The position numbers and the translations under genes were made by a program. A stretch of 64,000 nt of DNA from Streptomyces sp. NBC_01431 (GTDB lineage Bacteria > Actinomycetota > Actinomycetes > Streptomycetales > Streptomycetaceae), in contig NZ_CP109496.1 in the NCBI RefSeq assembly GCF_036231355.1, positions 5,518,001 to 5,582,000 on the forward strand. Reading direction: 5' to 3'. This document shows positions 13,089-21,469 of the stretch, piece after piece (the stretch's first letter is position 1; each line of letters starts with the position of its first letter). The notes under the pieces are model-generated. The model saw nothing but the letters and a program-made list of their open reading frames with translations, had not been told where the DNA came from and did not search any database.

Positions 13089-14180
13089 ATGGCTTTGACC
13101 GATCTCTGCCGGTATCCGATCGTGCAGGCGCCCATGGCGGGCGGCGCCTCCGGTCCGGCACTGGCCGCAGCCGTCTCCGAGGCCGGCGGGCTCGGATTCC
13201 TGGCCGCCGGGTACAAGACCGCCGACGGCATGTACGAGGAGATCAAGCAGGTGCGCGGGCTGACGAACCAGCCCTTCGGAGTCAACCTGTTCATGCCCCA
13301 GGACCCGCACACCGACCCCGCCGCCATCGAGGTCTACCGCCATCAGCTGGCCGGCGAGGCCTCCTGGTACGAGACCCCGCTGGGCGACGCCGACGCCGGG
13401 GGCGACGACAACTACGAGGCCAAGCTGGCGATCCTGCGCGAGGACCCGGTGCCGGTGGTGTCCTTCACCTTCGGCTGTCCCGAGCGCGCGGTGTTCGACG
13501 CCTTCGCGAAGGCCGGTACGTACACGATCGTCACCGTGACCACCCCCGAGGAGGCCCAGGCCGCACAGTGGGCCGGGGCGGACGCGGTGTGTGTGCAAGG
13601 CGTCGAGGCGGGCGGCCACCAGGGCACCTACCATGACGATCCGCAGACCGGCGGGGCGGCCATCGGACTGCTCACCCTGATCGCACTCGTCAAGGAGACG
13701 GTCCAGCTGCCGATCGTCGCGGCGGGCGGCCTGATGCGCGGCGCGCAGATCGCGGCGGTCCTTGCGGCGGGCGCGGAAGCGGCGCAGCTCGGCACGGCGT
13801 TCCTGGTCTGCCCGGAGTCGGGCGCGAACGTCCTGCACAAGCAGGCGATGACCAACCCCCTTTTCGTGCGCACGGAGTTGACGAGGGCGTTCTCGGGGCG
13901 GCCCGCGCGCGGCCTGGTGAACCGTTTCATGCGGGAGCACGGGCCCTACGCCCCCGCCGCCTATCCCCAGGTGCACCAGCTCACCGCGGGCCTGCGCAAG
14001 GCCGCGGCCGGGGCCGGTGATGCCCAGGGCATGGCGCTCTGGGCCGGGCAGGGCCACCGGCTCGCCCGGGAGCTTCCGGCCGCGCGCCTTGTCGAGGTGC
14101 TGGTCGGCGAACTCGACGCCGCGGGCGCCGAGTTGACCGCGACACTGCAGAATCTGAGGAACATGAGGAGTACGCCATGA
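13089..14180 (+). CDS. Nitronate monooxygenase (2-nitropropane dioxygenase-like flavoenzyme)
   Basis: 363 residues, TIM-barrel FMN enzyme. YPIVQAPMAGG at the N-terminus, the central VCVQGVEAGGHQGTY containing the catalytic His region, and PIVAAGGLMRGAQIAAVLAAGAEAAQLGTAFL, the FMN-phosphate loop, are characteristic. It would oxidise nitronates such as propionate-3-nitronate to the aldehyde or semialdehyde with O2. The stop overlaps the rsmE start by ATGA, so the two are translated together, although a functional link is not obvious. Family assignment is firm; the physiological substrate is unknown. Confidence 0.88.
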   Translation: MALTDLCRYPIVQAPMAGGASGPALAAAVSEAGGLGFLAAGYKTADGMYEEIKQVRGLTNQPFGVNLFMPQDPHTDPAAIEVYRHQLAGEASWYETPLGDADAGGDDNYEAKLAILREDPVPVVSFTFGCPERAVFDAFAKAGTYTIVTVTTPEEAQAAQWAGADAVCVQGVEAGGHQGTYHDDPQTGGAAIGLLTLIALVKETVQLPIVAAGGLMRGAQIAAVLAAGAEAAQLGTAFLVCPESGANVLHKQAMTNPLFVRTELTRAFSGRPARGLVNRFMREHGPYAPAAYPQVHQLTAGLRKAAAGAGDAQGMALWAGQGHRLARELPAARLVEVLVGELDAAGAELTATLQNLRNMRSTP

Positions 14181-14920
14181 CCGCCCCGGTCTTCGTCGTC
14201 GACAAGGTGCCCGGCGGCGGCGAGTTCGTCCTGGACGGGGCGGAGGGCAGGCACGCCGTCTCCGTCAAGCGGCTGCGCGCGGACGAGGAGGTGACCCTGA
14301 CCGACGGCGCCGGGAACTGGGCGGACGCCGTGGTGGTGGCGGCCGAGGGCAAGGACCGCCTGACCGTGCGGATCACCGGGTGTGAGACCGAGGACGAGCC
14401 CGCGGTACGAATCACCGTGGTGCAGGCGTTGCCCAAGGGTGACCGGGGCGAGGTCGCCGTGGAGACGATGACCGAGACGGGTGTCGACGCGATCGTGCCG
14501 TGGCAGGCCGCGCGCTGCATCACCCAGTGGAAGGGCGAGCGCGGCCTCAAGTCCCTTGCGAAATGGCGCAGTACGGCCCGGGAGGCGGGCAAGCAGTCGC
14601 GCCGGGTGCGCTTCGTGGACGTACGCGAGGCGATGACCACCAAGCAGGTGGCGGCGCTGCTGGCAGGCGCCGACCTGGCGGTGGTCCTGCACGAGGACCC
14701 CGCCCACACCTCGGGTGCCCTGGCCACGGCCGACCTGCCCGAGCGCGGCGAGATCGTCCTGGTGGTGGGCCCGGAGGGGGGTGTCTCTCCGGAGGAACTG
14801 GCCACGTTCACCGACGCCGGCGCGAAACCGTACCGGCTGGGCAGCAGCGTGCTGCGCACGTCGACGGCGGGCACGGTGGCGGCGGCCCTGCTGATGGGAC
14901 GTACGGGGCGCTGGTCGTAG
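14177..14920 (+). CDS. rsmE: RsmE, 16S rRNA m3U1498 methyltransferase
   Basis: 247 residues of the SPOUT superfamily. The N-terminal PUA-like domain contains GRHAVSVKRLRADEEVTLTDGAG; the SAM-binding trefoil knot is VLVVGPEGGVSPEEL followed by LGSSVLRTSTAGTVAAALL. The enzyme methylates N3 of U1498 in 16S rRNA in assembled 30S subunits. The ATG overlaps the previous stop. Length matches the family (about 240-250). Confidence 0.93.
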   Translation: MTAPVFVVDKVPGGGEFVLDGAEGRHAVSVKRLRADEEVTLTDGAGNWADAVVVAAEGKDRLTVRITGCETEDEPAVRITVVQALPKGDRGEVAVETMTETGVDAIVPWQAARCITQWKGERGLKSLAKWRSTAREAGKQSRRVRFVDVREAMTTKQVAALLAGADLAVVLHEDPAHTSGALATADLPERGEIVLVVGPEGGVSPEELATFTDAGAKPYRLGSSVLRTSTAGTVAAALLMGRTGRWS

Positions 14921-14924
14921 CGCC

Positions 14925-15065
14925 GGAGGCGCCCGCGGGGTGACGAGGCCCCGCGGGGTGAAGTGGCCCCGGCGGCAGTGAAGAGGGCGTGGCGGGGAAG
15001 TGGCGTCGGCGGGTGAAGAAGGCCCGGCCGGGGGACGAAGTGGCGCCTGCGGGCGAAACCCGGGC
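14925..15065. repeat. Degenerate ~20-bp tandem repeats downstream of rsmE
   Basis: About seven loosely similar units of 16-21 bp built on CGGGGTGAAGTGGC (for example GCGGGGTGACGAGGC, GCGGGGTGAAGTGGC, GGCGGGTGAAGAAGGC). They occupy most of the 285-bp gap before the lipoprotein gene. No gene or clear terminator is seen in the gap. Confidence 0.55.
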
Positions 15066-15205
15066 TCTCATGGGGCCCTCTCGCCGCCTGGGCCCCGGGG
15101 GAGTTCGCGGAACGGAGACCCGTGCCGCCCGGCGCACCCGGGACGGACGGGAGTTGGCCGCAAGGGGTCTACCGCGCGCGGGGCCACGCTGGCACCCTGA
15201 CCCTC

Positions 15206-15709
15206 ATGGGGGCAACGAGATCGCACCGCTCGGTACTCGCGCTGGCCGCCGCGGCCCTGACGACGGCGGGAGTGGCGGCCTGCGACCCCGTCGGCGGGCT
15301 CGACTCCGCCACCGTCGCGATCACCACGGACCAGACCGCGACCACCGCCCTGGAACACCAGCACGTAAACGTGCAGTGGCTGACCTGCAACGCGAACCTC
15401 AACGGCGCCGCCGGCGCGACCCCTTCGGCGGGCAGCACCACCAAGCAGGTCGCCGATGTCAGCTGCCAGGGCGAGACCAAGGACGGCAAGCGGATCACCG
15501 TCGACGGAAGGGTCACGCAGGAGGTCCAGGGCCGCTGTGTCAAGGGCGACCTGACGGCCAAGGTCGCAGGCAGGACCGTCTTCCGCGTCAGTGCCCTGGG
15601 CAATTGCGACGCCCCCGCCCCGACCACGGGCCCCTCGGCCCCCGGCCCGCGCGGCAACCCCACGGTCACGGTGACCGTCACGGTGACGGAGTCCTTCCGC
15701 GGCAAGTAG
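15206..15709 (+). CDS. Small secreted lipoprotein, function unknown
   Basis: 167 residues. A signal peptide (MGATRSHRSVLALAAAALTT) ends in the lipobox VAAC followed by Asp, predicting lipid anchoring outside the membrane. The mature part has four further Cys (WLTCNANLNG, DVSCQGE, GRCVKGD, LGNCDAP) that could form two disulfides, and ends in a TVTVTVTVT stretch. No family recognised. The ATG at 15206 is chosen because it directly precedes the signal peptide; the frame is open further upstream to 15122. Tandem repeats begin two bases after its stop codon. Confidence 0.72.
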   Translation: MGATRSHRSVLALAAAALTTAGVAACDPVGGLDSATVAITTDQTATTALEHQHVNVQWLTCNANLNGAAGATPSAGSTTKQVADVSCQGETKDGKRITVDGRVTQEVQGRCVKGDLTAKVAGRTVFRVSALGNCDAPAPTTGPSAPGPRGNPTVTVTVTVTESFRGK

Positions 15710-15710
15710 C

Positions 15711-15889
15711 CCCGACCCGGGGCACATCGCACCCCCTCGCCCTATGGCGGGTGGCTCGCGATCCGGGCCATACGGCCCCCTCCGCCTTCTTGTCGGGGGC
15801 CCCGACCCGGGCACATCGGCACCCTTCTCGCTTCATGGCGGGCGGCCCGACCCGGGCACATCGGCCCCCTCGCCTCATGGTGCGAAGCC
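15711..15889. repeat. Four tandem copies of a ~45-bp repeat
   Basis: Units 15711-15756, 15757-15800, 15801-15845 and 15846-15889 (46, 44, 45, 44 bp). Each follows the pattern CCCGACCCGGGCACATCGG ... CCCCTCGCC ... CATGGCGGG; the second is the most diverged. They fill the gap between the lipoprotein gene and the HIT gene. A weaker fifth copy may follow to about 15935. Confidence 0.85.
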
Positions 15890-16031
15890 CATGGCGGACG
15901 ACCCCGGCGTCCGGCACACCGCCCCCGGCGCGCCCGGTCGAGCGTGTCGAGCAGGGGGCGCGGGCGCCGGGTGGGCGCGAAGCTCAGTAGCATGCGGTCA
16001 ACTGATCGACGCGACGTAGGAGGACTGGACC

Positions 16032-16391
16032 GTGGCCGGAGAGCCGCAGGCCGACTGCCTGTTCTGCAAGATCGTCTCGGGCGATGTCCCGGCGACCGTG
16101 GTCCGGGAGACCGAGACGACCGTTGCCTTCCGCGACATCAACCCCCAGGCGCCGACCCACGTCCTGGTCATTCCCAAGGTCCACTACCCGGACGCCGCCG
16201 CGCTCGCCGCCGCCGAACCGGCGGTCCTCGTGGACGTGGTGCGCGAGGCCGGGGAGGTCGCCCACGAGGACAAGGTGGACGGGACCGGCTACCGGGTCGT
16301 CTTCAACACCGGCAGCGGCGCCGGGCAGACCGTCTTCCACGCCCATGCGCACGTCCTGGGCGGCCGCGGCCTCCAGTGGCCGCCCGGCTAG
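16032..16391 (+). CDS. HIT-family nucleotide hydrolase/phosphoramidase
   Basis: 119 residues. [14 protein letters not shown] at the N-terminus and the histidine triad [10 protein letters not shown] near the C-terminus identify the HINT branch (purine nucleoside phosphoramidase type, AMP-lysine or related substrates). The Cys pair in the first motif fits zinc-containing HIT proteins, although the second ligand set is incomplete. The GTG start at 16032 follows AGGAGG. It lies 41 bp upstream of rnz and is probably co-transcribed with it. Confidence 0.88.
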   Translation: MAGEPQADCLFCKIVSGDVPATVVRETETTVAFRDINPQAPTHVLVIPKVHYPDAAALAAAEPAVLVDVVREAGEVAHEDKVDGTGYRVVFNTGSGAGQTVFHAHAHVLGGRGLQWPPG

Positions 16392-16432
16392 CGGGGCGCA
16401 CAGGCAACCACCGGACGAACAGGCGATCAACC

Positions 16433-17344
16433 GTGTCCGTACGTGAATTGGTGGTGCTCGGCACCGCCAGCCAGGTTCCCACCCGGCACCGAAACCACAA
16501 CGGCTATCTGCTGCGCTGGGACGGCGAGGGCATCCTCTTCGACCCCGGCGAGGGCACCCAGCGGCAGATGCTGCGGGCTGGGGTCGCAGCCCACGACATC
16601 AACCGGATCTGCGTCACACACTTCCACGGCGACCATTCGCTGGGCCTGGCCGGGGTGATTCAGCGGATCAACCTCGACCGGGTCCCGCACCCCGTCACCG
16701 CGCACTACCCGCTCAGCGGCGAGCACTTCTTCGAGCGACTGCGGTACGCCACCGCCTACCGCGAGTCCGTGCAGCTCGTGCAGCAGCCGGTCGCGGGCGA
16801 CAGGGCGGTGCCGGCCACGACGGCCTCGTACACCCTGGAGGCCCGCAGGCTGTCGCATCCCGTCGAGTCGTACGGCTACCGGATCGTCGAACCGGACGGC
16901 CGGCGGATACTGCCCGCGCTGCTCGCCGAGCGCGGCATCAAAGGCCCCGACGTGGGGCGCCTCCAGCGCGAGGGCGAGCTGAACGGCGTCACCCTGGACG
17001 AGGTGAGCGAGATCCGGCGCGGGCAGCGGTTCGCGTTCGTCATGGACACCCGGCTCTGCGCGGGCGTGACCGAGCTCGCGGACGGCTGCGACATGCTGGT
17101 CATCGAGTCGACCTTCCTCGACGGTGACCTCCAACTGGCCGAGGATCACGGTCACTTGACGGCGGGTCAGGCGGGTGCGGTGGCCCGTGACGCCGGTGTG
17201 CGCCACCTCGTCCTCACCCATTTCTCGCAGCGGTACTCCGACCCCGAGGAGTTCGAGCGGCAGGCACGCGCCGCCGGATTCGAGGGCGAACTGACCGTCG
17301 CCGCCGACCTGGTACGGGTCCCGCTGCCAAAACGCACCCCCTAG
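16433..17344 (+). CDS. rnz: Ribonuclease Z (tRNA 3'-end endonuclease)
   Basis: 303 residues of the MBL superfamily. [22 protein letters not shown] is the RNase Z N-terminus; [13 protein letters not shown] is the zinc-binding HxHx[11 protein letters not shown] supplies the metal-bridging Asp; and LTHFSQRY the last His in the HFSxRY motif typical of RNase Z. It cleaves pre-tRNA 3' of the discriminator base. The start is a GTG at 16433 giving [10 protein letters not shown]; there is no strong SD, so coupling to the HIT gene is likely. Confidence 0.9.
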   Translation: MSVRELVVLGTASQVPTRHRNHNGYLLRWDGEGILFDPGEGTQRQMLRAGVAAHDINRICVTHFHGDHSLGLAGVIQRINLDRVPHPVTAHYPLSGEHFFERLRYATAYRESVQLVQQPVAGDRAVPATTASYTLEARRLSHPVESYGYRIVEPDGRRILPALLAERGIKGPDVGRLQREGELNGVTLDEVSEIRRGQRFAFVMDTRLCAGVTELADGCDMLVIESTFLDGDLQLAEDHGHLTAGQAGAVARDAGVRHLVLTHFSQRYSDPEEFERQARAAGFEGELTVAADLVRVPLPKRTP

Positions 17345-17394
17345 CCCCACCCCCTTGCTCCACCCCCTGGCCCCACCCCCTGGAAAGTCCCCCC

Positions 17395-18393
17395 ATGCCC
17401 CTCCCCAAGGCCGAACTCCACCTCCACATCGAAGGCACCCTCGAACCAGAGCTGGCCTTCGAGCTGGCCGCGCGCAACGGCATCGAGCTGCCGTACGCCG
17501 ACACCGAGGCGCTGCGCAAGGCGTACCTCTTCGAGGACCTGCAGTCCTTCCTCAACCTGTACTACTCGCTGATGACGGTGCTGCGGACCGAGGACGACTT
17601 CGCGGCGCTCGCCGACGCGTATCTGACCCGGGCCGCCGCGCAGGGCGTGCGGCACGCCGAGATCTTCTTCGACCCGCAGGCGCACATCGCGCGCGGAGTG
17701 GCGATGGGCACGGTGGTGGAGGGCCTGTGGCGGGCCCTGTCCACCAGCGAGGAGCGCCACGGCGTCTCCACCCGGCTCATCCTCTGCTTCCTGCGGGACG
17801 AGTCCGCGGAGTCGGCGATGCTCACGCTGGAGGCGGCGCGGCCGTACCTGGACCGGATCACGGCGGTCGGGCTCGACTCGGCGGAGGTCGGCCACCCGCC
17901 GGCCAAGTTCCGCGAGGTGTACGAGGCGGCGGCCGCGCTCGGGCTGCGGCGGGTCGCGCACGCGGGGGAGGAGGGGCCACCGGAGTACATCACGGAGGCG
18001 CTGGACCTCCTCGGGGTCGAGCGCGTCGACCACGGCTTGCGAGCCCTGGAGGACCCGGCGCTGGTCGCCCGCCTGTCCCGCGACCGGATCCCGCTGACGT
18101 TGTGCCCGCTGTCGAACGTCCGCCTGCGGGCCGTCGACACGCTGGAGGAGCATCCGCTGCCCGCGATGATGGAGGCGGGCCTGCTGTGCACGGTCAACTC
18201 CGACGACCCGGCGTATTTCGGGGGCTATGTCGGCGACGCGTTCCACGCGGTGCACGAGACGCTGGGTCTCGACCGGGAGCGCCTGAGGGAACTGGCGAGG
18301 AACTCCTTCGAGGCGTCGTTCCTGGAGGACGCGGAGGGGCTGCGGGAGCGGTACCTGGCGGAGGTGGAGGCGTACGACTTCGACGCGGAGTAG
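17395..18393 (+). CDS. Adenosine-deaminase-superfamily enzyme, adenine deaminase-like
   Basis: 332 residues, metal-dependent TIM-barrel deaminase. The N-terminal HLHIEGTLEPE supplies the two His ligands; HAGEEGPPEYI has the catalytic Glu; VDHG and NSDDPAYFGGY the remaining His and Asp ligands. True adenosine deaminases usually carry HxHLDG; the IEGTLEP and DDPAYFGGY forms are those of the adenine deaminase/Aah1-like subgroup, so adenine to hypoxanthine is the more likely reaction. This subgroup call is inference from motif memory. It starts at ATG 17395 and sits 50 bp after rnz. Confidence 0.85.
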   Translation: MPLPKAELHLHIEGTLEPELAFELAARNGIELPYADTEALRKAYLFEDLQSFLNLYYSLMTVLRTEDDFAALADAYLTRAAAQGVRHAEIFFDPQAHIARGVAMGTVVEGLWRALSTSEERHGVSTRLILCFLRDESAESAMLTLEAARPYLDRITAVGLDSAEVGHPPAKFREVYEAAAALGLRRVAHAGEEGPPEYITEALDLLGVERVDHGLRALEDPALVARLSRDRIPLTLCPLSNVRLRAVDTLEEHPLPAMMEAGLLCTVNSDDPAYFGGYVGDAFHAVHETLGLDRERLRELARNSFEASFLEDAEGLRERYLAEVEAYDFDAE

Positions 18394-18414
18394 CTCCGCG
18401 GGGTGGGGCGCGGA

Positions 18415-18453
18415 GGGTGCGGGGGTGCGGGGGTGCCCCGCGCCCCCGCACCC
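18415..18453. terminator. Terminator between the deaminase gene and the converging MFS gene
   Basis: Inverted repeat GGGTGCGGGGGTGCGG (18415-18430) and CCGCGCCCCCGCACCC (18438-18453) with one mismatch and a seven-base loop, followed by TTTGATC. It could serve both converging genes. Confidence 0.75.
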
Positions 18454-18471
18454 TTTGATCGGGTAAGGGAA

Positions 18472-19773
18472 TCAGGACGCCAGGACCTTGCGGCGGCGCC
18501 TGGCTCGTGAGCCGATCGGGATCTCCGCCACCTCCTGCTCGGGCACACCGATCTGCGGCAGCAGCGCTGACGACGCCCCCGCCCGCCCGGCGACCACCGC
18601 CGCCGGCGCACCACCGCGCCGCCGAATGGACCCGGGAACCAGTGGCCGTCCAGCCGTGTGCAGCGCCACCGCGGCCATCGGCGCCGCGATCAGGAGCAGC
18701 AGCGCGCACAGCACGAGCCCCATCACCCGGTACCCCGCGTACTGCGACAGCAGGCTGCCGGTGACCGGCCCGCAGGCCACCCCCAGCGAGGACGCCGACC
18801 CGGCGAGCACCGCCCAGCGCCCGCGGGGGTCGAGCGAGGCGGACAGCCCGATCAGGTAGGACAGCACGACCGGGTAGAAGACGTTCCAGAGGATCTCGCC
18901 GCTCGCGAACGACACGAGCCCGTGCGCCGACGAACTCGCCACGATGCAGCACGCGATGACCGCCGTACCCGCCCCGATCGGCACCGCCCGGCCGAGCCGG
19001 GCCCCGAGTGCCCCCGCGCCGAGCACCCCGAGCAGCCCCGCGCCGAGCGCCACCGCGAAGACCATGCCCACGGTGACCTCGCTCAGACCGGCCTGGGTGA
19101 GCCCGATCCGCCCGCTCACTCCCCACAGCGCGTTCTGCGCGAGCGACCAGCAGAGCATCGTCACGGCCAGCACCGTGCCGGAACGGCGGTGCGGGAGATC
19201 GGCGCCCACCGCCTCCACCGGACGGCTCGCGGCGCCGTACGCACCCGGAAGCCGCCCCGCGGCCGGCCATACCAGCGCCGCCACCACCGCGATCGCGGCC
19301 AGCGGGGTCGCGTGGCCGCCGCCGAGGTGCGGGATCGTCAGATAGAGCGCGCCCGCGGTGGCGGAGACCGAGAGCAGCCCCAGCGTGGACGCCCGGTGCG
19401 GGTCGCGCTGGGCGGCGATGCCGGCCGCGGCCACCGCCGTCGCCGTGCCCGAGCCGAGGCCGCCGACGATCGCGCCCGCGACGACGAGCGGGACGAGGGT
19501 GGTCAGCGCGGCGGCACCGTACCCGGTGATCGCGAGGAGCAGGCCGAGTCTGGCGAGGCGGCGCGGCCCGTGCCGCTCGACCTGCGAGGCCAGCGTGAAG
19601 CCGGCCGTCGCCGAGCTCAACAGCAGGGTGGAGCCGACCAGTCCGGCCGCGGCGGGAGAGAGTCCAAGGCCCGCCGAGAGACGGCCGACGACGGTGGGAA
19701 GGAGGTATGCGGCGAGGTAGCCGGCGGTGAAGACGGCGACCAGGGGCCAGGCGGCACGAGGGCGTGCGGACAT
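18472..19773 (-). CDS. MFS transporter, 12-TM type
   Basis: About 433 residues, largely hydrophobic with alternating Ala/Gly/Leu helices. The frame opens with MSARPRAAWPLVAVFTAGYLAAYLLPTVVGRL, a typical first MFS helix, and a basic loop RHGPRRLARLG between TM2 and TM3 corresponds to the family's GxxxDRxGRR loop. The C-terminus is Arg-rich and cytoplasmic. Substrate unknown. The frame is open back to 20160, but only the ATG at 19773 starts at the first membrane helix. It is divergent from the glucarate dehydratase gene, so sugar-acid export or uptake is conceivable but unproven. Confidence 0.8.
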   Translation of the reverse strand: MSARPRAAWPLVAVFTAGYLAAYLLPTVVGRLSAGLGLSPAAAGLVGSTLLLSSATAGFTLASQVERHGPRRLARLGLLLAITGYGAAALTTLVPLVVAGAIVGGLGSGTATAVAAAGIAAQRDPHRASTLGLLSVSATAGALYLTIPHLGGGHATPLAAIAVVAALVWPAAGRLPGAYGAASRPVEAVGADLPHRRSGTVLAVTMLCWSLAQNALWGVSGRIGLTQAGLSEVTVGMVFAVALGAGLLGVLGAGALGARLGRAVPIGAGTAVIACCIVASSSAHGLVSFASGEILWNVFYPVVLSYLIGLSASLDPRGRWAVLAGSASSLGVACGPVTGSLLSQYAGYRVMGLVLCALLLLIAAPMAAVALHTAGRPLVPGSIRRRGGAPAAVVAGRAGASSALLPQIGVPEQEVAEIPIGSRARRRRKVLAS

Positions 19774-19895
19774 GGGCGTTCCAAGGAACAGTGCCCGTGG
19801 GGCAGGGAGGTCAAAGAGGGGGGATGCGCCCGGTGTTGTGTGGAACGCGGCCCAATTTGTATCAAGCGCCCCGAGTGCGCGAAAAGCCGAGAGGG

Positions 19896-19911
19896 TGTGA
19901 TCTGGGTCACG
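19896..19911. promoter_or_regulatory. CRP-like dyad between MFS and glucarate dehydratase genes
   Basis: TGTGA-TCTGGG-TCACG, an exact fit to the general CRP half-site pair TGTGA-N6-TCAC and to the GTG-N6-GNCAC form reported for Streptomyces Crp. It lies 123 bp upstream of the MFS start and about 130 bp upstream of gudD. Confidence 0.45.
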
Positions 19912-20000
19912 TTTCGTTTGGGGTGGATTCCCGTCGGGTAGACGAGCGAATTTCATGCGGGGGAAGGGAGTTGGGGCGACCCGGCCGGGGTCCCGGACTC

Positions 20001-20030
20001 TTGACGTCGTCGCGTTCACATACCTAGTCT
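20001..20030 (+). promoter_or_regulatory. Probable promoter of the glucarate dehydratase gene
   Basis: TTGACG (20001-20006), 18-bp spacer, TAGTCT (20025-20030). Transcription would begin near 20037, two bases before the ATG at 20039, so a leaderless mRNA is possible. Confidence 0.55.
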
Positions 20031-20038
20031 TCATTTCT

Positions 20039-21388
20039 ATGGATGGACAATCGAATGAGTGGGACGGCATGCCGCGTACCGGCGCGCAGAGGTCATGGGC
20101 CCGCCGGATCGCCGAGGTGCGCCTCACTCCCGTCCTCATCTCCGACCCCCCGCTCCTCAACGTCCAGGGCGTGCACCAGCCCTACACCCCCCGGCTGGTG
20201 GTCGAGGTTGTCACCGCCGACGGGGTGACCGGGCTCGGCGAGACATACGGCGACACGAAGTACCTCGAACTCGCCCGCCCCTATGCCGCCGCCCTGGTCG
20301 GTCACGACATCGCCGATCTCAACCAGTTGTTCACGCTAGTGAACAAGATCGGAGTCGATGGCTCCCGGGTCGACACCTCGGTCGACGTGGGCGGGCTGCG
20401 TGGCGTCCAGACCGCCGACAAGCTGCGCCTGTCCGTGGCCTCCGCCTTCGAGGTGGCCTGCCTGGACGCGCTCGGCAAGATCCAGGGCGTGCCCGTGCAC
20501 ACGCTGCTCGGCGGCAAGGTGCGCGACAGCGTGGAGTACAGCGCCTACCTCTTCTACCGCTGGGCCGAACACCCGGGCGGCGCCGGGCAGAAGGACGGCT
20601 GGGGCGCGGCCCTGGACCCGGCCGGGATCGTTGAGCAGGCCCGCCGCTTCGTGCGCGAGCACGGCTTTCGCTCCTTCAAGCTCAAGGGCGGTGTCTTCCC
20701 GCCCGAGCAGGAGGTGGCCGCGATCCGCGCGCTGGCCGAGGCCTTCCCCGGCCACCCGCTCCGGCTCGACCCCAACGGCGGCTGGACCCCGCGGACCTCG
20801 CTCCGGGTCGCCGCCGACCTCGCGGACGTACTCGAATACCTGGAGGACCCGGCGCCGGGCACGCCCGCGATGGCCGAGGTGTCACGGGGTACGTCGGTCC
20901 CGCTCGCCACCAACATGTGCGTGACGACCTTCCCGGAGATCAGGGAGGCGTTCTCGACCGACGCCGTCCAGGTGGTCCTGTCCGACCACCACTACTGGGG
21001 CGGGCTGCGCAACACGCGTGAACTCGCCGCGATCTGCCGGGTGTTCGGGGTGGGCCTGTCCATGCACTCCAACACCCACATGGGGATCAGCCTCGCCGCG
21101 ATGACCCACGTGGCGGCGACCGTCCCCAACCTCGACTACGCCTGCGACAGCCACTACCCCTGGCAGACGGAGGACGTGATCACCGCCCGCCACACCTTCC
21201 GCTCGGGCCGCCTGCCCGTCGGTGACGCCCCCGGCCTCGGCGTCGAACTCGACCGGGAGGCCCTCGCCCGCCTGAACCGGCGCTGGCTGGACGACGACGG
21301 TGCGCTGCGGGACCGCGACGACGCGGCGGCGATGCGCAGGGCGCCGGGACACGAGCACTGGACGACTCCGGCGCTGCCGCGCTGGTAG
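20039..21388 (+). CDS. gudD: Glucarate dehydratase (enolase superfamily)
   Basis: About 449 residues. FKLKGGVFPPEQE (catalytic KxK), LRLDPNGGWTP (metal Asp/Asn) and MHSNTHMGISLAAMTH (catalytic His) are the glucarate-dehydratase signature within the mandelate racemase-like enolase superfamily. It dehydrates D-glucarate (and L-idarate) to 5-keto-4-deoxyglucarate. Two starts compete: ATG 20039, close to the likely transcription start, and ATG 20069 (MPRTGAQ), preceded by GTGGGACGGC. No other glucarate-pathway gene is adjacent. Confidence 0.88.
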   Translation: MDGQSNEWDGMPRTGAQRSWARRIAEVRLTPVLISDPPLLNVQGVHQPYTPRLVVEVVTADGVTGLGETYGDTKYLELARPYAAALVGHDIADLNQLFTLVNKIGVDGSRVDTSVDVGGLRGVQTADKLRLSVASAFEVACLDALGKIQGVPVHTLLGGKVRDSVEYSAYLFYRWAEHPGGAGQKDGWGAALDPAGIVEQARRFVREHGFRSFKLKGGVFPPEQEVAAIRALAEAFPGHPLRLDPNGGWTPRTSLRVAADLADVLEYLEDPAPGTPAMAEVSRGTSVPLATNMCVTTFPEIREAFSTDAVQVVLSDHHYWGGLRNTRELAAICRVFGVGLSMHSNTHMGISLAAMTHVAATVPNLDYACDSHYPWQTEDVITARHTFRSGRLPVGDAPGLGVELDREALARLNRRWLDDDGALRDRDDAAAMRRAPGHEHWTTPALPRW

Positions 21389-21469
21389 GGAGGCCGGAGC
21401 GCCGGGCGGGCCGCCGCGCGCGTACATCGGGCAGACTTGCCAGATCTGTACGCGAACGGAGAGCCCGCC

